Shown in pieces: positions 55,891 to 64,000 of a DNA stretch of 64,000 bases. Source of the stretch: an uncultured Acetatifactor sp. (GTDB lineage Bacteria > Bacillota > Clostridia > Lachnospirales > Lachnospiraceae); contig CANPWA010000003.1 in the NCBI GenBank assembly GCA_947581865.1, positions 150,175-214,174 on the forward strand, in the 5' to 3' direction. The notes beneath the pieces were generated by a model that did no database searches, had not been told where the DNA came from, and saw nothing but the letters and a program-made list of their open reading frames with translations. How positions within the stretch are numbered: position 1 is the first letter of the stretch; every line of letters begins with the position of its first letter. A program made the position numbers and the translations under genes.

Positions 55891-55919
55891 TTGCTTTATG
55901 GGAAATTACTTGATATGAT
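55891..55919 (+). promoter_or_regulatory. Candidate promoter of the SCP2-domain gene
   Basis: TTGCTT (55891-55896), a 17-base spacer and TATGAT (55914-55919) lie about 73 bases upstream of the start at 55992. Confidence 0.4.
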
Positions 55920-55991
55920 ATAGTCTGATATGGTACATTAGTATAAGATCCGGCAATATCTGTAAACGTGTTGCGGAGAGGGAGAACGATT

Positions 55992-56312
55992 ATGACATAT
56001 GAGGAAGTAGTGCGGGAGGTCAGGGCTGTCGCCGCGAAAGCGGATGTGGGAAAGATCTCAGGGAATGTGGTGTTTCAGTTTAATATTGAGGGCGAGGCGG
56101 AGGGCGCTTTCTATCTGGAAGTGAGGGACGGAAAGGTGGATGTCCAGCCCTATGAATATTATGACAGGGATGTTCTGGTGACCTGTACTGCGGATACGCT
56201 GCTCAAGATCGTCAAGGGGAAACTGGATCCCGTGTTCGCGTTTACTGCCAGGAAGATCAGAGTGGAGGGGGATCTCGGAAAAGCCCTCATGCTCAAGGAA
56301 GTTGTGGGTTGA
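55992..56312 (+). CDS. SCP2 sterol-binding-domain protein
   Basis: The start at 55992 (MTYEEV) follows GAGAGGGAG; 106 residues make a single SCP2 fold with no other domain. The pattern DVLVTCTADTLLKIVKGKLDP and FTARKIRVEGDLGKALML is diagnostic. In bacteria these domains bind lipids or acyl-CoA-like molecules in a hydrophobic tunnel. Ligand unknown. It is 44 bases upstream of thrC but with no evident link. Confidence 0.85.
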   Translation: MTYEEVVREVRAVAAKADVGKISGNVVFQFNIEGEAEGAFYLEVRDGKVDVQPYEYYDRDVLVTCTADTLLKIVKGKLDPVFAFTARKIRVEGDLGKALMLKEVVG

Positions 56313-56356
56313 AAAAGATTGACGGGCTGCCGGAGGCGGCGGAATGAGAGGAAGAG

Positions 56357-57844
56357 ATGGAAGTATTATACAGCAGTACGAGAGGAGACGGCGCTCCTGT
56401 GGGGGCGTCGCAGGCGATTTTGAAAGGGCTTTCCGAGGACGGAGGGTTGTTCGTGCCCGATCACATCCCCGCGTTGGACAAGAGTCTGAAAGAGCTTTCG
56501 GAAATGGACTACAAACAGGTGGCATATGAGGTGATGAAGCTATTTTTCACCGATTTTACCGGGGAGGAGCTTAAGACCTGTATCGAGAGAGCCTATGATG
56601 AAAAATTTGACACAGAGCTGATCGCGCCCGGCGTGGAGGCGATGGGGGCATATTATCTGGAACTGTTTCACGGACCCACCATCGCATTTAAAGATATGGC
56701 GCTGTCCATTCTGCCCCATCTGATGATCGCCTCTGCGAAAAAGAATCATATCCGGCAGGAGATCGTGATCCTGACTGCTACCTCCGGGGATACCGGCAAG
56801 GCGGCGCTGGCTGGATTTGCAGATGTCGAGGGTACCAGGATCATTGTGTTTTACCCTAAAAACGGCGTCAGCCCCATTCAGGAGAAACAGATGGTGACCC
56901 AGAAGGGCGCAAATACGCTTGTGGTGGGGATTCACGGCAATTTTGACGACGCCCAGACCGGGGTAAAAAAGATTTTCTCAGACAAAAAGCTGGCGGAGGA
57001 GATGGAAAAGAAGGGATTTGTGTTTTCCTCGGCGAATTCCATCAATATCGGACGTCTGGTTCCTCAGGTCTGTTATTATGTGTATACTTATGCCAAGCTT
57101 TTGGGTGAAGGCAGGCTGAAGGAAGGCGAGAAGCTGAACGTGGCAGTGCCCACCGGCAATTTCGGAAATATTCTGGCGGCATATTATGCGAAGAAGATGG
57201 GGCTTCCCATCGGAAAGCTGATCTGCGCGTCCAATGAAAATAAGGTGCTCTATGACTTTTTCCGTACCGGAACCTATGACAGGAACAGGAAGTTTGTGCT
57301 CACCAGTTCCCCTTCCATGGACATCTTGATCTCCAGTAATCTTGAGAGGCTGATCTATCACATCGCGGGGGATGACGCGGACACAACTAAGAAATTGATG
57401 GCGGCGCTGGGCGGTCAGGGCAAATATGAGATTACCGCTGAAATGAAGGCGCAGTTAGGTGATTTTTATGGGAATTATGCAGATGAGACGGAGACTGCGG
57501 CGGAGATCAGGCGCCTTTATGAGGGATGCGGTTATGTGACGGACACGCATACTGCCGTTGCATCCGCGGTCTATCAGAAATATCTCAAAGAGACCGGAGA
57601 TAAGACCGGGACGGTGATCGCTTCCACAGCCAGCCCGTTTAAGTTTACCCGAAGTGTCATGAACGCCATTGATCAAAAATATGACTCCATGGGTGATCTT
57701 GAGCTGGTGGATGAACTCTCCGCGCTGGCAGGCGTGAAGGTTCCCAGGGCAATAGAGGAGATCCGTACCGCGCCTGTGGTGCATGATACGCAGTGCGATG
57801 TGGATAAGATGCAGGATACCGTGAAAGAATTTCTCGGAATCTGA
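56357..57844 (+). CDS. thrC: Threonine synthase
   Basis: The 495-residue PLP enzyme has the PLP lysine in HGPTIAFKDMAL and the phosphate loop in VAVPTGNFGN. The N-terminal SSTRGDGAPVGASQAILKG is typical of the long (type II, E. coli-like) ThrC. It makes threonine from O-phosphohomoserine. No homoserine genes are adjacent and no leader peptide or riboswitch was seen upstream. Confidence 0.96.
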   Translation: MEVLYSSTRGDGAPVGASQAILKGLSEDGGLFVPDHIPALDKSLKELSEMDYKQVAYEVMKLFFTDFTGEELKTCIERAYDEKFDTELIAPGVEAMGAYYLELFHGPTIAFKDMALSILPHLMIASAKKNHIRQEIVILTATSGDTGKAALAGFADVEGTRIIVFYPKNGVSPIQEKQMVTQKGANTLVVGIHGNFDDAQTGVKKIFSDKKLAEEMEKKGFVFSSANSINIGRLVPQVCYYVYTYAKLLGEGRLKEGEKLNVAVPTGNFGNILAAYYAKKMGLPIGKLICASNENKVLYDFFRTGTYDRNRKFVLTSSPSMDILISSNLERLIYHIAGDDADTTKKLMAALGGQGKYEITAEMKAQLGDFYGNYADETETAAEIRRLYEGCGYVTDTHTAVASAVYQKYLKETGDKTGTVIASTASPFKFTRSVMNAIDQKYDSMGDLELVDELSALAGVKVPRAIEEIRTAPVVHDTQCDVDKMQDTVKEFLGI

Positions 57845-57872
57845 GGCATAGCATAGAACATGGAACAGACAG

Positions 57873-57906
57873 GAGCTTTGGAATCTATGGATTTCGGAGC
57901 TCTTTT
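57873..57906 (+). terminator. Intrinsic terminator of thrC
   Basis: GAGCTTTGGAATC (57873-57885) pairs with GATTTCGGAGCTC (57890-57902), with three G-T wobbles, followed by TTTT. It separates thrC from deoC. Confidence 0.7.
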
Positions 57907-57936
57907 CTCAACAGGTCAGGAAAAGGAGAAATGCTT

Positions 57937-58584
57937 ATGACAAAGGAAGAGATGCTTGCCCATGTGGACCATACTCTGTTAAAACCCTATGCTTCCTGGG
58001 AGGAGGTCCAAAAGCTCTGCGACGAGGCGGTGGAGTACAAAACGGCGAGTGTGTGCGTGCCGCCGTGTTACATCCGGCGGATCAGGGAATGCTATGGGGA
58101 GAAACTCAAAATCTGTACGGTGGTCGGATTTCCGCTGGGGTACAGTGTGACGGCAGCCAAGCTCGAGGAGACGAAGCAGGCGCTTGCGGACGGCTGCGAT
58201 GAGATCGATATGGTCATCAATATCACTGATGTAAAAAACGGGCTTTTTCAAAAGGTGGAGGAGGAAATACGCGCACTGAAAGAGGCGTGCGGCGCACACA
58301 TCCTGAAAGTGATCGTGGAGACCTGTTATCTTTCCGGGGAGGAAAAGATTGCCCTCTGCAAGGCAGTGACCGATGCCGGAGCGGACTATATCAAGACTTC
58401 CACCGGGTTTGGCACAGGGGGAGCCACAAGGGAGGATGTGGAATTGTTTGCAGCGCATATCGGACCGGGGGTGAAGATCAAGGCGGCAGGCGGTGTCTCC
58501 ACGGCGGAGGAATTGGAGATGTTTTTACAGCTGGGCTGTGACAGAGTAGGGACATCCAGGGCGGTCGGTCTGTTAAAAGAGTAA
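57937..58584 (+). CDS. deoC: Deoxyribose-phosphate aldolase
   Basis: The start at 57937 (MTKEEM) has AAGGAG 8 bases upstream; a second ATG 6 bases earlier is too close to the site. The TIM-barrel carries HTLLKPYA, the Schiff-base lysine region ILKVIVETCYL and the KTSTGFG motif. It splits deoxyribose 5-phosphate to acetaldehyde and glyceraldehyde 3-phosphate in nucleoside breakdown. Confidence 0.95.
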   Translation: MTKEEMLAHVDHTLLKPYASWEEVQKLCDEAVEYKTASVCVPPCYIRRIRECYGEKLKICTVVGFPLGYSVTAAKLEETKQALADGCDEIDMVINITDVKNGLFQKVEEEIRALKEACGAHILKVIVETCYLSGEEKIALCKAVTDAGADYIKTSTGFGTGGATREDVELFAAHIGPGVKIKAAGGVSTAEELEMFLQLGCDRVGTSRAVGLLKE

Positions 58585-58687
58585 GAGCTGACAGGGCCGC
58601 GGGGGACTGGTCCGGGCGGCAGGGGATGACGGATAAGACGGAAGAAAAAAAGCCCGGAAAGAGAGGTATGCCGGGAGAGGGAGGAAA

Positions 58688-60499
58688 ATGGAGCAGCAGG
58701 TGATACGGGACAGACTGAAACTTTTGCGCAAAGCCATGGAGGAGAATGGCATTGATTTCTATATGATACCCACGGCGGATTTTCACGGCTCGGAGTATGT
58801 GAGCGATTATTTCAAAGTGCGGGAATATTTCTGTCATTTTTCCGGTTCTAACGGTACGCTGCTGGTGTGGCAGGAAGGCGCGGGGCTCTGGACGGACGGC
58901 AGATACTTTATTCAGGCGGCGAAGGAGCTTGAAGGGACAGGTGTGGAACTGTTTAGGATGGGAGAGGAGGGCGTGCCCGCTCTCGTGGATTTTGTTGTCG
59001 GCATGCTGGGAGAGGGACAGACCCTGGGCTTTGACGGTCGTGTGGTTTCCGCCGCGCAGGGACGCCTTTTCGAGGAGAGAGCGGCCGCTTCGGGGAAGAC
59101 GCTTTGCATGGTCTGTGACAGGGATCTGGCGGAGAATATCTGGGAGGACAGACCCGCATTTCCCGCGGGAGAGGTGACGGTACTCGGGGAGGAGCTTGCA
59201 GGGGAGAGCGTCTCAGAGAAGCTGGAACAGGTGAGGAAAAAGCTGGAGGAAAACCGGGCGGACGCCCTGCTTCTGACCAGACTGGACGATCTGATGTGGC
59301 TGTTTAATATCCGGGGCTGCGATGTGGAGTGTAACCCTGTGGCGATGTCCTATGGATATATCGCCCGGGATGAGGCGGTATTGTTTGTGCAGCAAAAGGC
59401 AGTGGACGATGGGCTTAGGGAGTATTTTGCGCGCAATGAAATTGTGCTCAGGGATTACTGGGAAGTGGAGGGCTGTCTGAGAAAGCTTGCCCCGGGGCGG
59501 CGGGTGCTTGTGGATCCGCACTGTTGCAGCTACGCGCTCTACAGGATCGTGAGGGAGAGACAGACGGTTGTGGAGGGCACCAGCCCTACCGAAATGCTCA
59601 AGGCAGTGAAAAATCCCGTGGAACTGGAACACATGAGGGAAATCTACTTAAAGGACAGCGCAGCGCTCACAAGATTTATCTGCTGGCTGAAGACCAATAT
59701 CGGCAGGATGGAGATCACCGAGGTGAGCGCGGCGGAAAAACTGGAGGAATTCCGCAGGGAGATCCCCGAATTCATCGGGTTGTCCTTTCCCACGATCGCA
59801 GGTTACGGCTCCAATGCGGCGATGATGCATTATGAAGCGCTGCCCGGAAGCTGTGCGGTGCTGAAGCCCCAGGGATTTTTGCTGGTGGACTCAGGCGGAC
59901 AGTATCTGGGGGGCACCACGGATGTGACAAGGACGATCGTGCTGGGGGAGGTAAGTGAAGAGCAGAAACGCCATTATACACTGACGGCAATGGGGATGCT
60001 CAGGCTTTCCGCCGCCCGCTGGCTTCACGGCTGCACCGGGAGGAATCTGGACATCCTCGCAAGAGGCCCGCTCTGGGAACAGGGGCTGGACTATCAATGC
60101 GGAACGGGACACGGAGTGGGGTATCTTTTGAATGTCCACGAGGGACCCCAGAGCATGCGCTGGCGCTATGGGAGCGGTCAGGAGGCGGTGCTGGAGCCGG
60201 GCATGGACATCACCAACGAGCCGGGAGTATACATCGAGGGAAGCCATGGGATCCGCATAGAAAATGTGATGGTCGTGCAGAATGACATAAAAAATGAATA
60301 CGGTCAGTTCCTGCATTTTGAGACCCTCACCTGGGTGCCGCTTGACTTTGAAGCGATCGACGAGAGCTGCCTGACACCCGATACCCGCAGGATGCTTTGG
60401 GATTATCAGCACAAGGTTTATGAGAAACTTGCGCCGATGCTGGATGAAACAGAACGGGAGTGGCTGCGCAGGGAGACAAAATACGGATGTCGCTTTTGA
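58688..60499 (+). CDS. Xaa-Pro aminopeptidase (aminopeptidase P, M24B), three-domain form
   Basis: The start has a GGGAGG site; 603 residues match the long AMPP form with two creatinase-like N-terminal domains before the pita-bread domain. Metal ligands are visible as Asp (VDSGGQYLGG), Asp (TTDVTRT), His (GTGHGVGYL), Glu (TNEPGVY) and Glu (RIENVMV). It removes N-terminal residues before proline. It is cytoplasmic as no signal peptide is present. Confidence 0.94.
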   Translation: MEQQVIRDRLKLLRKAMEENGIDFYMIPTADFHGSEYVSDYFKVREYFCHFSGSNGTLLVWQEGAGLWTDGRYFIQAAKELEGTGVELFRMGEEGVPALVDFVVGMLGEGQTLGFDGRVVSAAQGRLFEERAAASGKTLCMVCDRDLAENIWEDRPAFPAGEVTVLGEELAGESVSEKLEQVRKKLEENRADALLLTRLDDLMWLFNIRGCDVECNPVAMSYGYIARDEAVLFVQQKAVDDGLREYFARNEIVLRDYWEVEGCLRKLAPGRRVLVDPHCCSYALYRIVRERQTVVEGTSPTEMLKAVKNPVELEHMREIYLKDSAALTRFICWLKTNIGRMEITEVSAAEKLEEFRREIPEFIGLSFPTIAGYGSNAAMMHYEALPGSCAVLKPQGFLLVDSGGQYLGGTTDVTRTIVLGEVSEEQKRHYTLTAMGMLRLSAARWLHGCTGRNLDILARGPLWEQGLDYQCGTGHGVGYLLNVHEGPQSMRWRYGSGQEAVLEPGMDITNEPGVYIEGSHGIRIENVMVVQNDIKNEYGQFLHFETLTWVPLDFEAIDESCLTPDTRRMLWDYQHKVYEKLAPMLDETEREWLRRETKYGCRF

Positions 60500-60531
60500 G
60501 GATCTGCCGGATGATATTCCAATTTTTTCTG

Positions 60532-60560
60532 TTGTAATTCAGGCGTATATCAGATATAAT
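60532..60560 (+). promoter_or_regulatory. Promoter of the 6S RNA gene
   Basis: TTGTAA (60532-60537), a 17-base spacer and a perfect TATAAT (60555-60560) predict transcription from about 60567. Confidence 0.75.
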
Positions 60561-60566
60561 AATAAT

Positions 60567-60755
60567 AACCTGAGATGCGCGATAACCCTTGTTCGTTTTG
60601 AACCTACATTTACTTTAAACGGGATTCCTATATTGTCTGGCAGCTGTCAGGCCTCCACGGCGCGGCAACGCGGCGGAACGCAGGGGAAGGCAAAAGTCAG
60701 ATTGCGGTAACCCACCTAGCATTGCTAGGAGTCAAAAAACAAGGGGCGGCATTTT
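60567..60755 (+). ncRNA. ssrS: 6S RNA
   Basis: No protein gene explains this region. The ends pair: CCCTTGTT (60586-60593) with AACAAGGG (60738-60745), extended by ATGC (60575) with GCAT (60749). Next comes an unpaired bubble whose 3' strand contains a small hairpin (CCTAGC, loop ATT, GCTAGG). Then a bulged terminal stem joins TCTGGC with GTCAGA and GCC with GGC, capped by a CGCG-GCAA-CGCG tetraloop. Closing stem, central bubble with a hairpin on the 3' strand and a terminal stem are the 6S hallmarks. 6S mimics an open promoter and binds housekeeping RNA polymerase. The 5' end is set by the promoter; the 3' end is approximate. The 410-base gap 60500-60910 also holds its promoter and terminator. 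Confidence 0.8.
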
Positions 60756-60815
60756 GGGGATATAACGATCGGATGCGCCGGCATGACGCGGCATCCCGAT
60801 GTCAAACAAAAGAAG

Positions 60816-60841
60816 GAGCAGTCCGAGAGGGCTGCTCTTTT
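60816..60841 (+). terminator. Intrinsic terminator downstream of the 6S RNA gene
   Basis: GAGCAGTCC (60816-60824) pairs with GGGCTGCTC (60829-60837) across a GAGA loop, followed by TTTT. It stops transcription before the SpoIID-domain gene. Confidence 0.75.
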
Positions 60842-60910
60842 CAGCGGAACATAACCGGAAAAAAGAAACAGATTTGGGAGAATGTGCATAGATTGAAACG
60901 GATTCACGAA

Positions 60911-62851
60911 ATGTTTGAACATAAAAACCGCATGAGCCGCCGGGAGAGGATACAGCTCAAGGCATGGGTGTGCTGGCTCGGGATCGCCCTGCTCGCCTTT
61001 TTGTTCCTGGGGAGGGCTTTTGTGCTGCTTCGCGATGAAGAAAGCCGGCATGAGCTGCCTTGGGAAAGCCCTGTGATGGAGAAGCTGTCCAATGTGTGGG
61101 TCATGGATGTGGGGAAGGAGAGTCTGCTGATCTACAAAGACGGCGTGGAGGAGCGGTATGAGTACGGCGCCGATCCTTCTGCCTGGCAGGATGCCCACGA
61201 CCAGATCGCGGATGTGGTGCTGACGGACGGAAAGGTCACGGAGATCTCTGCCAAGAAAGAAAAGCTGCACGGCGTCATCCTAAGCGCAAATGACAATTTT
61301 ATTGAGGTGGAGGGCTGTGGGATGCTGCCGCTTGCCGAAGACTACAGGGGGTACCGCATCTACAATACGCCCGCCATGTGCACCTACAGTGACCTTGCCT
61401 TCGGCTATGATTTTGCGGATCTGGTCATGGAGGATGGGGAAATCTGCGGTATTCTGATGGTGCGGGAGGAGACAATGGATTCCATCCGCGTGCTGATCAA
61501 AACGGCGGATTACAGGGACACCCTTCACCGGGAGATACTGCTTACCTCGGATACGGATTATATTGTGCGGTATGGCGGCTATGGGGAAGAGACTGAGGAA
61601 ACCCATGCCGCAGGGGAGGAAATCATAATCCATGGGGACAGCAGTTATTTCGCAGGCGACAGAATCGTTGTGGAGCCCGTGGCGCTCTCGGGAAAGGTGA
61701 TCTTAAAAAATGTCAGCCGCAGTCAGGGAGAGCCCGCATACCGGGGACATATGGAGTTTGTGAAGGAGCGGGACAAAATAGCCGTGATCAATGAGCTCCC
61801 CCTGGAGGAGTATCTCTACTCCGTGGTGCCCAGCGAGATGCCGGCTTCCTATCCGGCAGAGGCTTTGAAGGCGCAGGCGGTCTGTGCCCGGACCTATGCC
61901 TATGGGCATATGCAGCATGCCGCTTATCCGGCGTACGGCGCCCATGTGGACGACAGCACTTCCTATCAGGTCTACAACAATATCCTGGAGCAGGAAAGCA
62001 GCACCCGCGCCGTGAAGGAGACCTATGGACAGCTCCTTGCCGCCGCGGACGGACAGCTCGCCCAGACATATTATTATTCCACTTCCTGCGGCGCGGGGAG
62101 CGATGCAGCCGTATGGAAGACGGAGGCGGCGGAGCAGATAACCTATCTGCATGCCGAGAGAATCAACGAGAGCAGCATGAGGGAAAAACTGCTTCTGCGG
62201 GAACAGGGACAGGGAGACGGGCGGAATGTCTCTGCATCCATGGACTTTGGGGAGAGCCTGCGGGATGAGGAAACTTTTAAGAGCTTTATCACGCAGACCG
62301 ATCCGGATGATTTTGAAGCCCGGGAGGGGTGGTACCGTTGGACTTACGAGGTCAGTCAACTCTCCCCGGAACATATCTGCGAAGTGTTAAAGCAGCGATA
62401 TCAGGCGAATGACCAGCTGGTGCTGACTCTCAAAAAAGGGAAATATGTCAGCGAAAAGCCGGCTGATTTTACGCGCATACAGGAACTCTATATCTCCGCC
62501 CGGGGAAGCGGCGGCGTGGCGGATGAGCTGATCCTGGAGACGGACGGCGGAACCTATAAAGTGATCTCGGAACACAATATCCGCTATGTGCTCTGCGACG
62601 GCGAGACCAGAATAAAACGTCAGAGCGGGGACGAGACGGAGATGAAAAGTCTTTTGCCCAGTGCATTCTTTGTTTTGGAGACTGGTAAAAAGAATGGGAA
62701 TGTGATAGGATATACTTTGACAGGGGGAGGGTTCGGGCATGGCGTGGGCATGAGCCAGAACGGAGCAAAAAATATGGCTAAACAGGGCTATACCTGCGAG
62801 GAGATACTCCTGTTTTTTTATGAGGATTGTAAATTCATGGGTGTGTATTGA
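60911..62851 (+). CDS. SpoIID/LytB-domain protein, membrane-anchored
   Basis: The frame is open far upstream, through the 6S RNA and terminator, so the start is uncertain; 60911 (MFEHKN) is the first ATG after the terminator and gives 646 residues. A helix at about 20-40 anchors it. The SpoIID domain begins near residue 295 with VVPSEMPASYPAEALKAQAV and ends with GGGFGHGVGMSQNGA, which carries the catalytic-type His and Gln. Family proteins are lytic transglycosylases that degrade glycan strands without stem peptides. The N-terminal 280 residues form a beta-rich region not recognised. The start lacks a strong ribosome site. Confidence 0.8.
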   Translation: MFEHKNRMSRRERIQLKAWVCWLGIALLAFLFLGRAFVLLRDEESRHELPWESPVMEKLSNVWVMDVGKESLLIYKDGVEERYEYGADPSAWQDAHDQIADVVLTDGKVTEISAKKEKLHGVILSANDNFIEVEGCGMLPLAEDYRGYRIYNTPAMCTYSDLAFGYDFADLVMEDGEICGILMVREETMDSIRVLIKTADYRDTLHREILLTSDTDYIVRYGGYGEETEETHAAGEEIIIHGDSSYFAGDRIVVEPVALSGKVILKNVSRSQGEPAYRGHMEFVKERDKIAVINELPLEEYLYSVVPSEMPASYPAEALKAQAVCARTYAYGHMQHAAYPAYGAHVDDSTSYQVYNNILEQESSTRAVKETYGQLLAAADGQLAQTYYYSTSCGAGSDAAVWKTEAAEQITYLHAERINESSMREKLLLREQGQGDGRNVSASMDFGESLRDEETFKSFITQTDPDDFEAREGWYRWTYEVSQLSPEHICEVLKQRYQANDQLVLTLKKGKYVSEKPADFTRIQELYISARGSGGVADELILETDGGTYKVISEHNIRYVLCDGETRIKRQSGDETEMKSLLPSAFFVLETGKKNGNVIGYTLTGGGFGHGVGMSQNGAKNMAKQGYTCEEILLFFYEDCKFMGVY

Positions 62852-62863
62852 GGAGAGTGACAA

Positions 62864-63700
62864 ATGCGGAAGCTGTGGCTGGTCTGGTGGGATTTTTCCG
62901 ACAGGATGAAAAAAAAGAATATAGCGTCCTATGCGTCGAGCACAGCGTTTTTCTTCTTTTTGTCTCTGGTTCCCATGCTGATGATGGTCTGCACGGTGCT
63001 TCCCTACACGCCTCTCACAGAGGACAATCTGGTGGCTGTGGTGACGGATGTGACGCCCGATGCGGTCAACTCGCTTGCCATCCGGCTCATAAGGGAAGTC
63101 TACCAGAAATCTGCCGGAGCGCTCTCCGTCGCCATCATCGCCACCATCTGGTCGGCAGGAAAGGGTGTGCTGGCCCTGATGCGCGGGCTCAATGCCATCA
63201 ACGATGTGGAGGAGAAGCGGAATTATTTTTCCATCCGCATCATTGCCTCTTTTTACACGGTGGTGATGCTGGTGGTCATCATACTCTTTCTGTTTGTCAT
63301 GGTGTTCGGCAATCAGCTGGTGAATCTTTTGCTCCACCGGGTACCGCAGCTGCAATATCTGGTGTCCCTCTACATGGAATTCCGCTTTATCATCGTGTGG
63401 GCGCTGCTGATCGTTCTGTTTGCGGCAGTGTATTCCTATGTGCCGGACAAAAAGATGATCTTCAGAGAGCAGATCCCCGGCGCCTGTTTCAGCTCCGTGG
63501 CATGGAGTGCGTTTTCCTGGGGTTTTTCCCTCTATGTTGACAGATCCGGGCTGTACAGTATTTACGGGAGCCTTGCCATCATCGTCATTGTCATGCTCTG
63601 GATGTACCTGGGCATGTATATCCTGATGATCGGAGCCCAGATCAACAGATATTTTGAGGAGAATCCTCCTAAGCAGCTCAGGGAAGACATAACAGGATGA
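62864..63700 (+). CDS. YihY/BrkB-family membrane protein
   Basis: The 278-residue protein has six hydrophobic helices and the YihY signature ASYASSTAFFFFLSLVPML with ALMRGLNAINDVEE and IPGACFSSVAWSAFSW. The start has GAGGAGAG. Function is not established for the family, despite its older names ribonuclease BN and virulence factor BrkB. It begins 12 bases after the SpoIID-domain gene. Confidence 0.9.
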   Translation: MRKLWLVWWDFSDRMKKKNIASYASSTAFFFFLSLVPMLMMVCTVLPYTPLTEDNLVAVVTDVTPDAVNSLAIRLIREVYQKSAGALSVAIIATIWSAGKGVLALMRGLNAINDVEEKRNYFSIRIIASFYTVVMLVVIILFLFVMVFGNQLVNLLLHRVPQLQYLVSLYMEFRFIIVWALLIVLFAAVYSYVPDKKMIFREQIPGACFSSVAWSAFSWGFSLYVDRSGLYSIYGSLAIIVIVMLWMYLGMYILMIGAQINRYFEENPPKQLREDITG

Positions 63701-63746
63701 AAGCCGCAGAGGGCTTTGGTTGTACGAAGAAGGGGAGAGTAAAGGG

Positions 63747-63920
63747 ATGAGCAGCTGCGAGATGTGTGTCAATTATGTCTATGATGAGGATTATGAATGC
63801 TATAGCTGTATGGTCAATTTAGATGAGGATGAGATGTACCGTTTCCTCTGCGGCAGCCACAACGAATGCCCGTACTTCAGGCTTGACGATGAATACGGTG
63901 TGGTGCGGCATCAGATGTGA
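63747..63920 (+). CDS. Cysteine-rich microprotein (DUF6472-like)
   Basis: The start at 63747 (MSSCEM) follows GGGGAGAG; 57 residues. It has CEMCVNYVYD, CYSC and later LCGSHNECPYFRL, six cysteines plus a histidine in a very acidic chain. The spacing suggests a small metal-binding (zinc or Fe-S) protein. It matches my memory of a short conserved clostridial family (DUF6472), which I could not verify. It follows the YihY-type gene by 46 bases. Confidence 0.65.
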   Translation: MSSCEMCVNYVYDEDYECYSCMVNLDEDEMYRFLCGSHNECPYFRLDDEYGVVRHQM

Positions 63921-64000
63921 ATTTGGTTACTTTTCACACCGTAGCCAGTTCAAAGTAAAGACATATCTACAAAATTGAGTCTGATTACTCCCTGAAAGTA
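63921..64000. other. AT-rich intergenic tail with inverted and partial repeats, cut by window end
   Basis: TTACTTT (63927-63933) and AAAGTAA (63952-63958) are inverted copies, and GAAAGTA recurs at the last bases of the window. No gene begins here. It may be the start of a larger intergenic region or an element beyond the window. Confidence 0.3.

Noticed and set aside
60722..60910. Upstream extension of the SpoIID-domain protein
   Set aside because: It would translate the 3' part of the 6S RNA and its terminator; the sequence has no protein-like character there.
62387..63772. 461-codon minus-strand open frame across the SpoIID and YihY genes
   Set aside because: It is rich in His, Gln and Arg like other antisense shadows here and covers two clearly real genes.
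47953..63980. A 14-base match (ACTCAATTTTGTAG and its complement) in two intergenic regions
   Set aside because: About this many chance 14-base matches are expected in 64 kb, especially in AT-rich gaps.
1..64000. tRNA genes, CRISPR arrays, insertion sequences, T-box or other riboswitches
   Set aside because: I looked for them in the intergenic regions, especially upstream of the synthetase, thrC and deoC genes, and saw none; gaps there are too short for T-boxes.

Overview
The window looks like chromosomal DNA of a low-to-mid-GC anaerobic Gram-positive bacterium, most likely a clostridial Lachnospiraceae relative. This rests on gene content: an rnfCDGEAB operon, single-chain glycyl-tRNA synthetase, rpsU, ScpA/ScpB, three D-Ala-D-Ala carboxypeptidases, a SleB-type hydrolase, a SpoIID-domain protein, a GH25 protein and a large 2-hydroxyacyl-CoA dehydratase activase. 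There is no sign of an outer membrane. Genes are dense, mostly on the + strand, with short gaps, overlapping starts and clear Shine-Dalgarno sites. I see no phage, insertion sequence, CRISPR array, tRNA or rRNA. The assignment is inference; no marker gene was compared.

Layout. 1-3.3 kb: 3' part of a repeat-rich surface protein and a small coiled-coil protein, closed by a terminator. 3.3-7.6 kb (- strand): a 1425-residue activase-type ATPase. 7.8-13 kb: rhomboid-like membrane protein, a sigma-70-like protein lacking region 4 with an overlapping unknown gene, and a PreP-type M16C protease. 13-18.2 kb: DUF4349 lipoprotein, era, yqzL-like gene, recO, lipoprotein, glycyl-tRNA synthetase. 18.2-23 kb: J-domain/TPR protein and an HscC-like Hsp70. 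23-34.6 kb: alaS under a consensus promoter, a polytopic membrane protein, rpsU, CmpB-like membrane protein, metallophosphoesterase, scpA, scpB and three carboxypeptidases.

34.7-40 kb is a sodium-pump decarboxylase or transcarboxylase cluster: an acyl-CoA carboxyltransferase, a lipoprotein-OadG fusion, a biotin carrier, the OadB pump and an OadA/5S-type carboxyltransferase. 40-46.7 kb holds TetR and RpiR regulators, a BaiN-type flavoprotein, cmk, ispH overlapping an S1-domain gene, and cheR. 46.8-47.9 kb (- strand) is an RNase H-like exonuclease. 48-53.2 kb is the Rnf complex. 53.2-64 kb holds a GH25-like protein, a convergent AP2-domain gene, SleB-like hydrolase, SCP2 protein, threonine synthase, deoxyribose-phosphate aldolase, aminopeptidase P, a 6S RNA gene, a SpoIID-domain protein, a YihY-type membrane protein and a cysteine-rich microprotein.

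Two energy-conserving membrane systems lie about 8 kb apart. The biotin-dependent decarboxylase would export Na+ by decarboxylating an acyl-CoA or oxaloacetate. Rnf would couple ferredoxin oxidation to ion export and NAD reduction. The decarboxylase cluster is the most unusual system here: it has two different carboxyltransferases for one biotin carrier and no biotin carboxylase, plus a gamma subunit carrying an extra extracytoplasmic domain.
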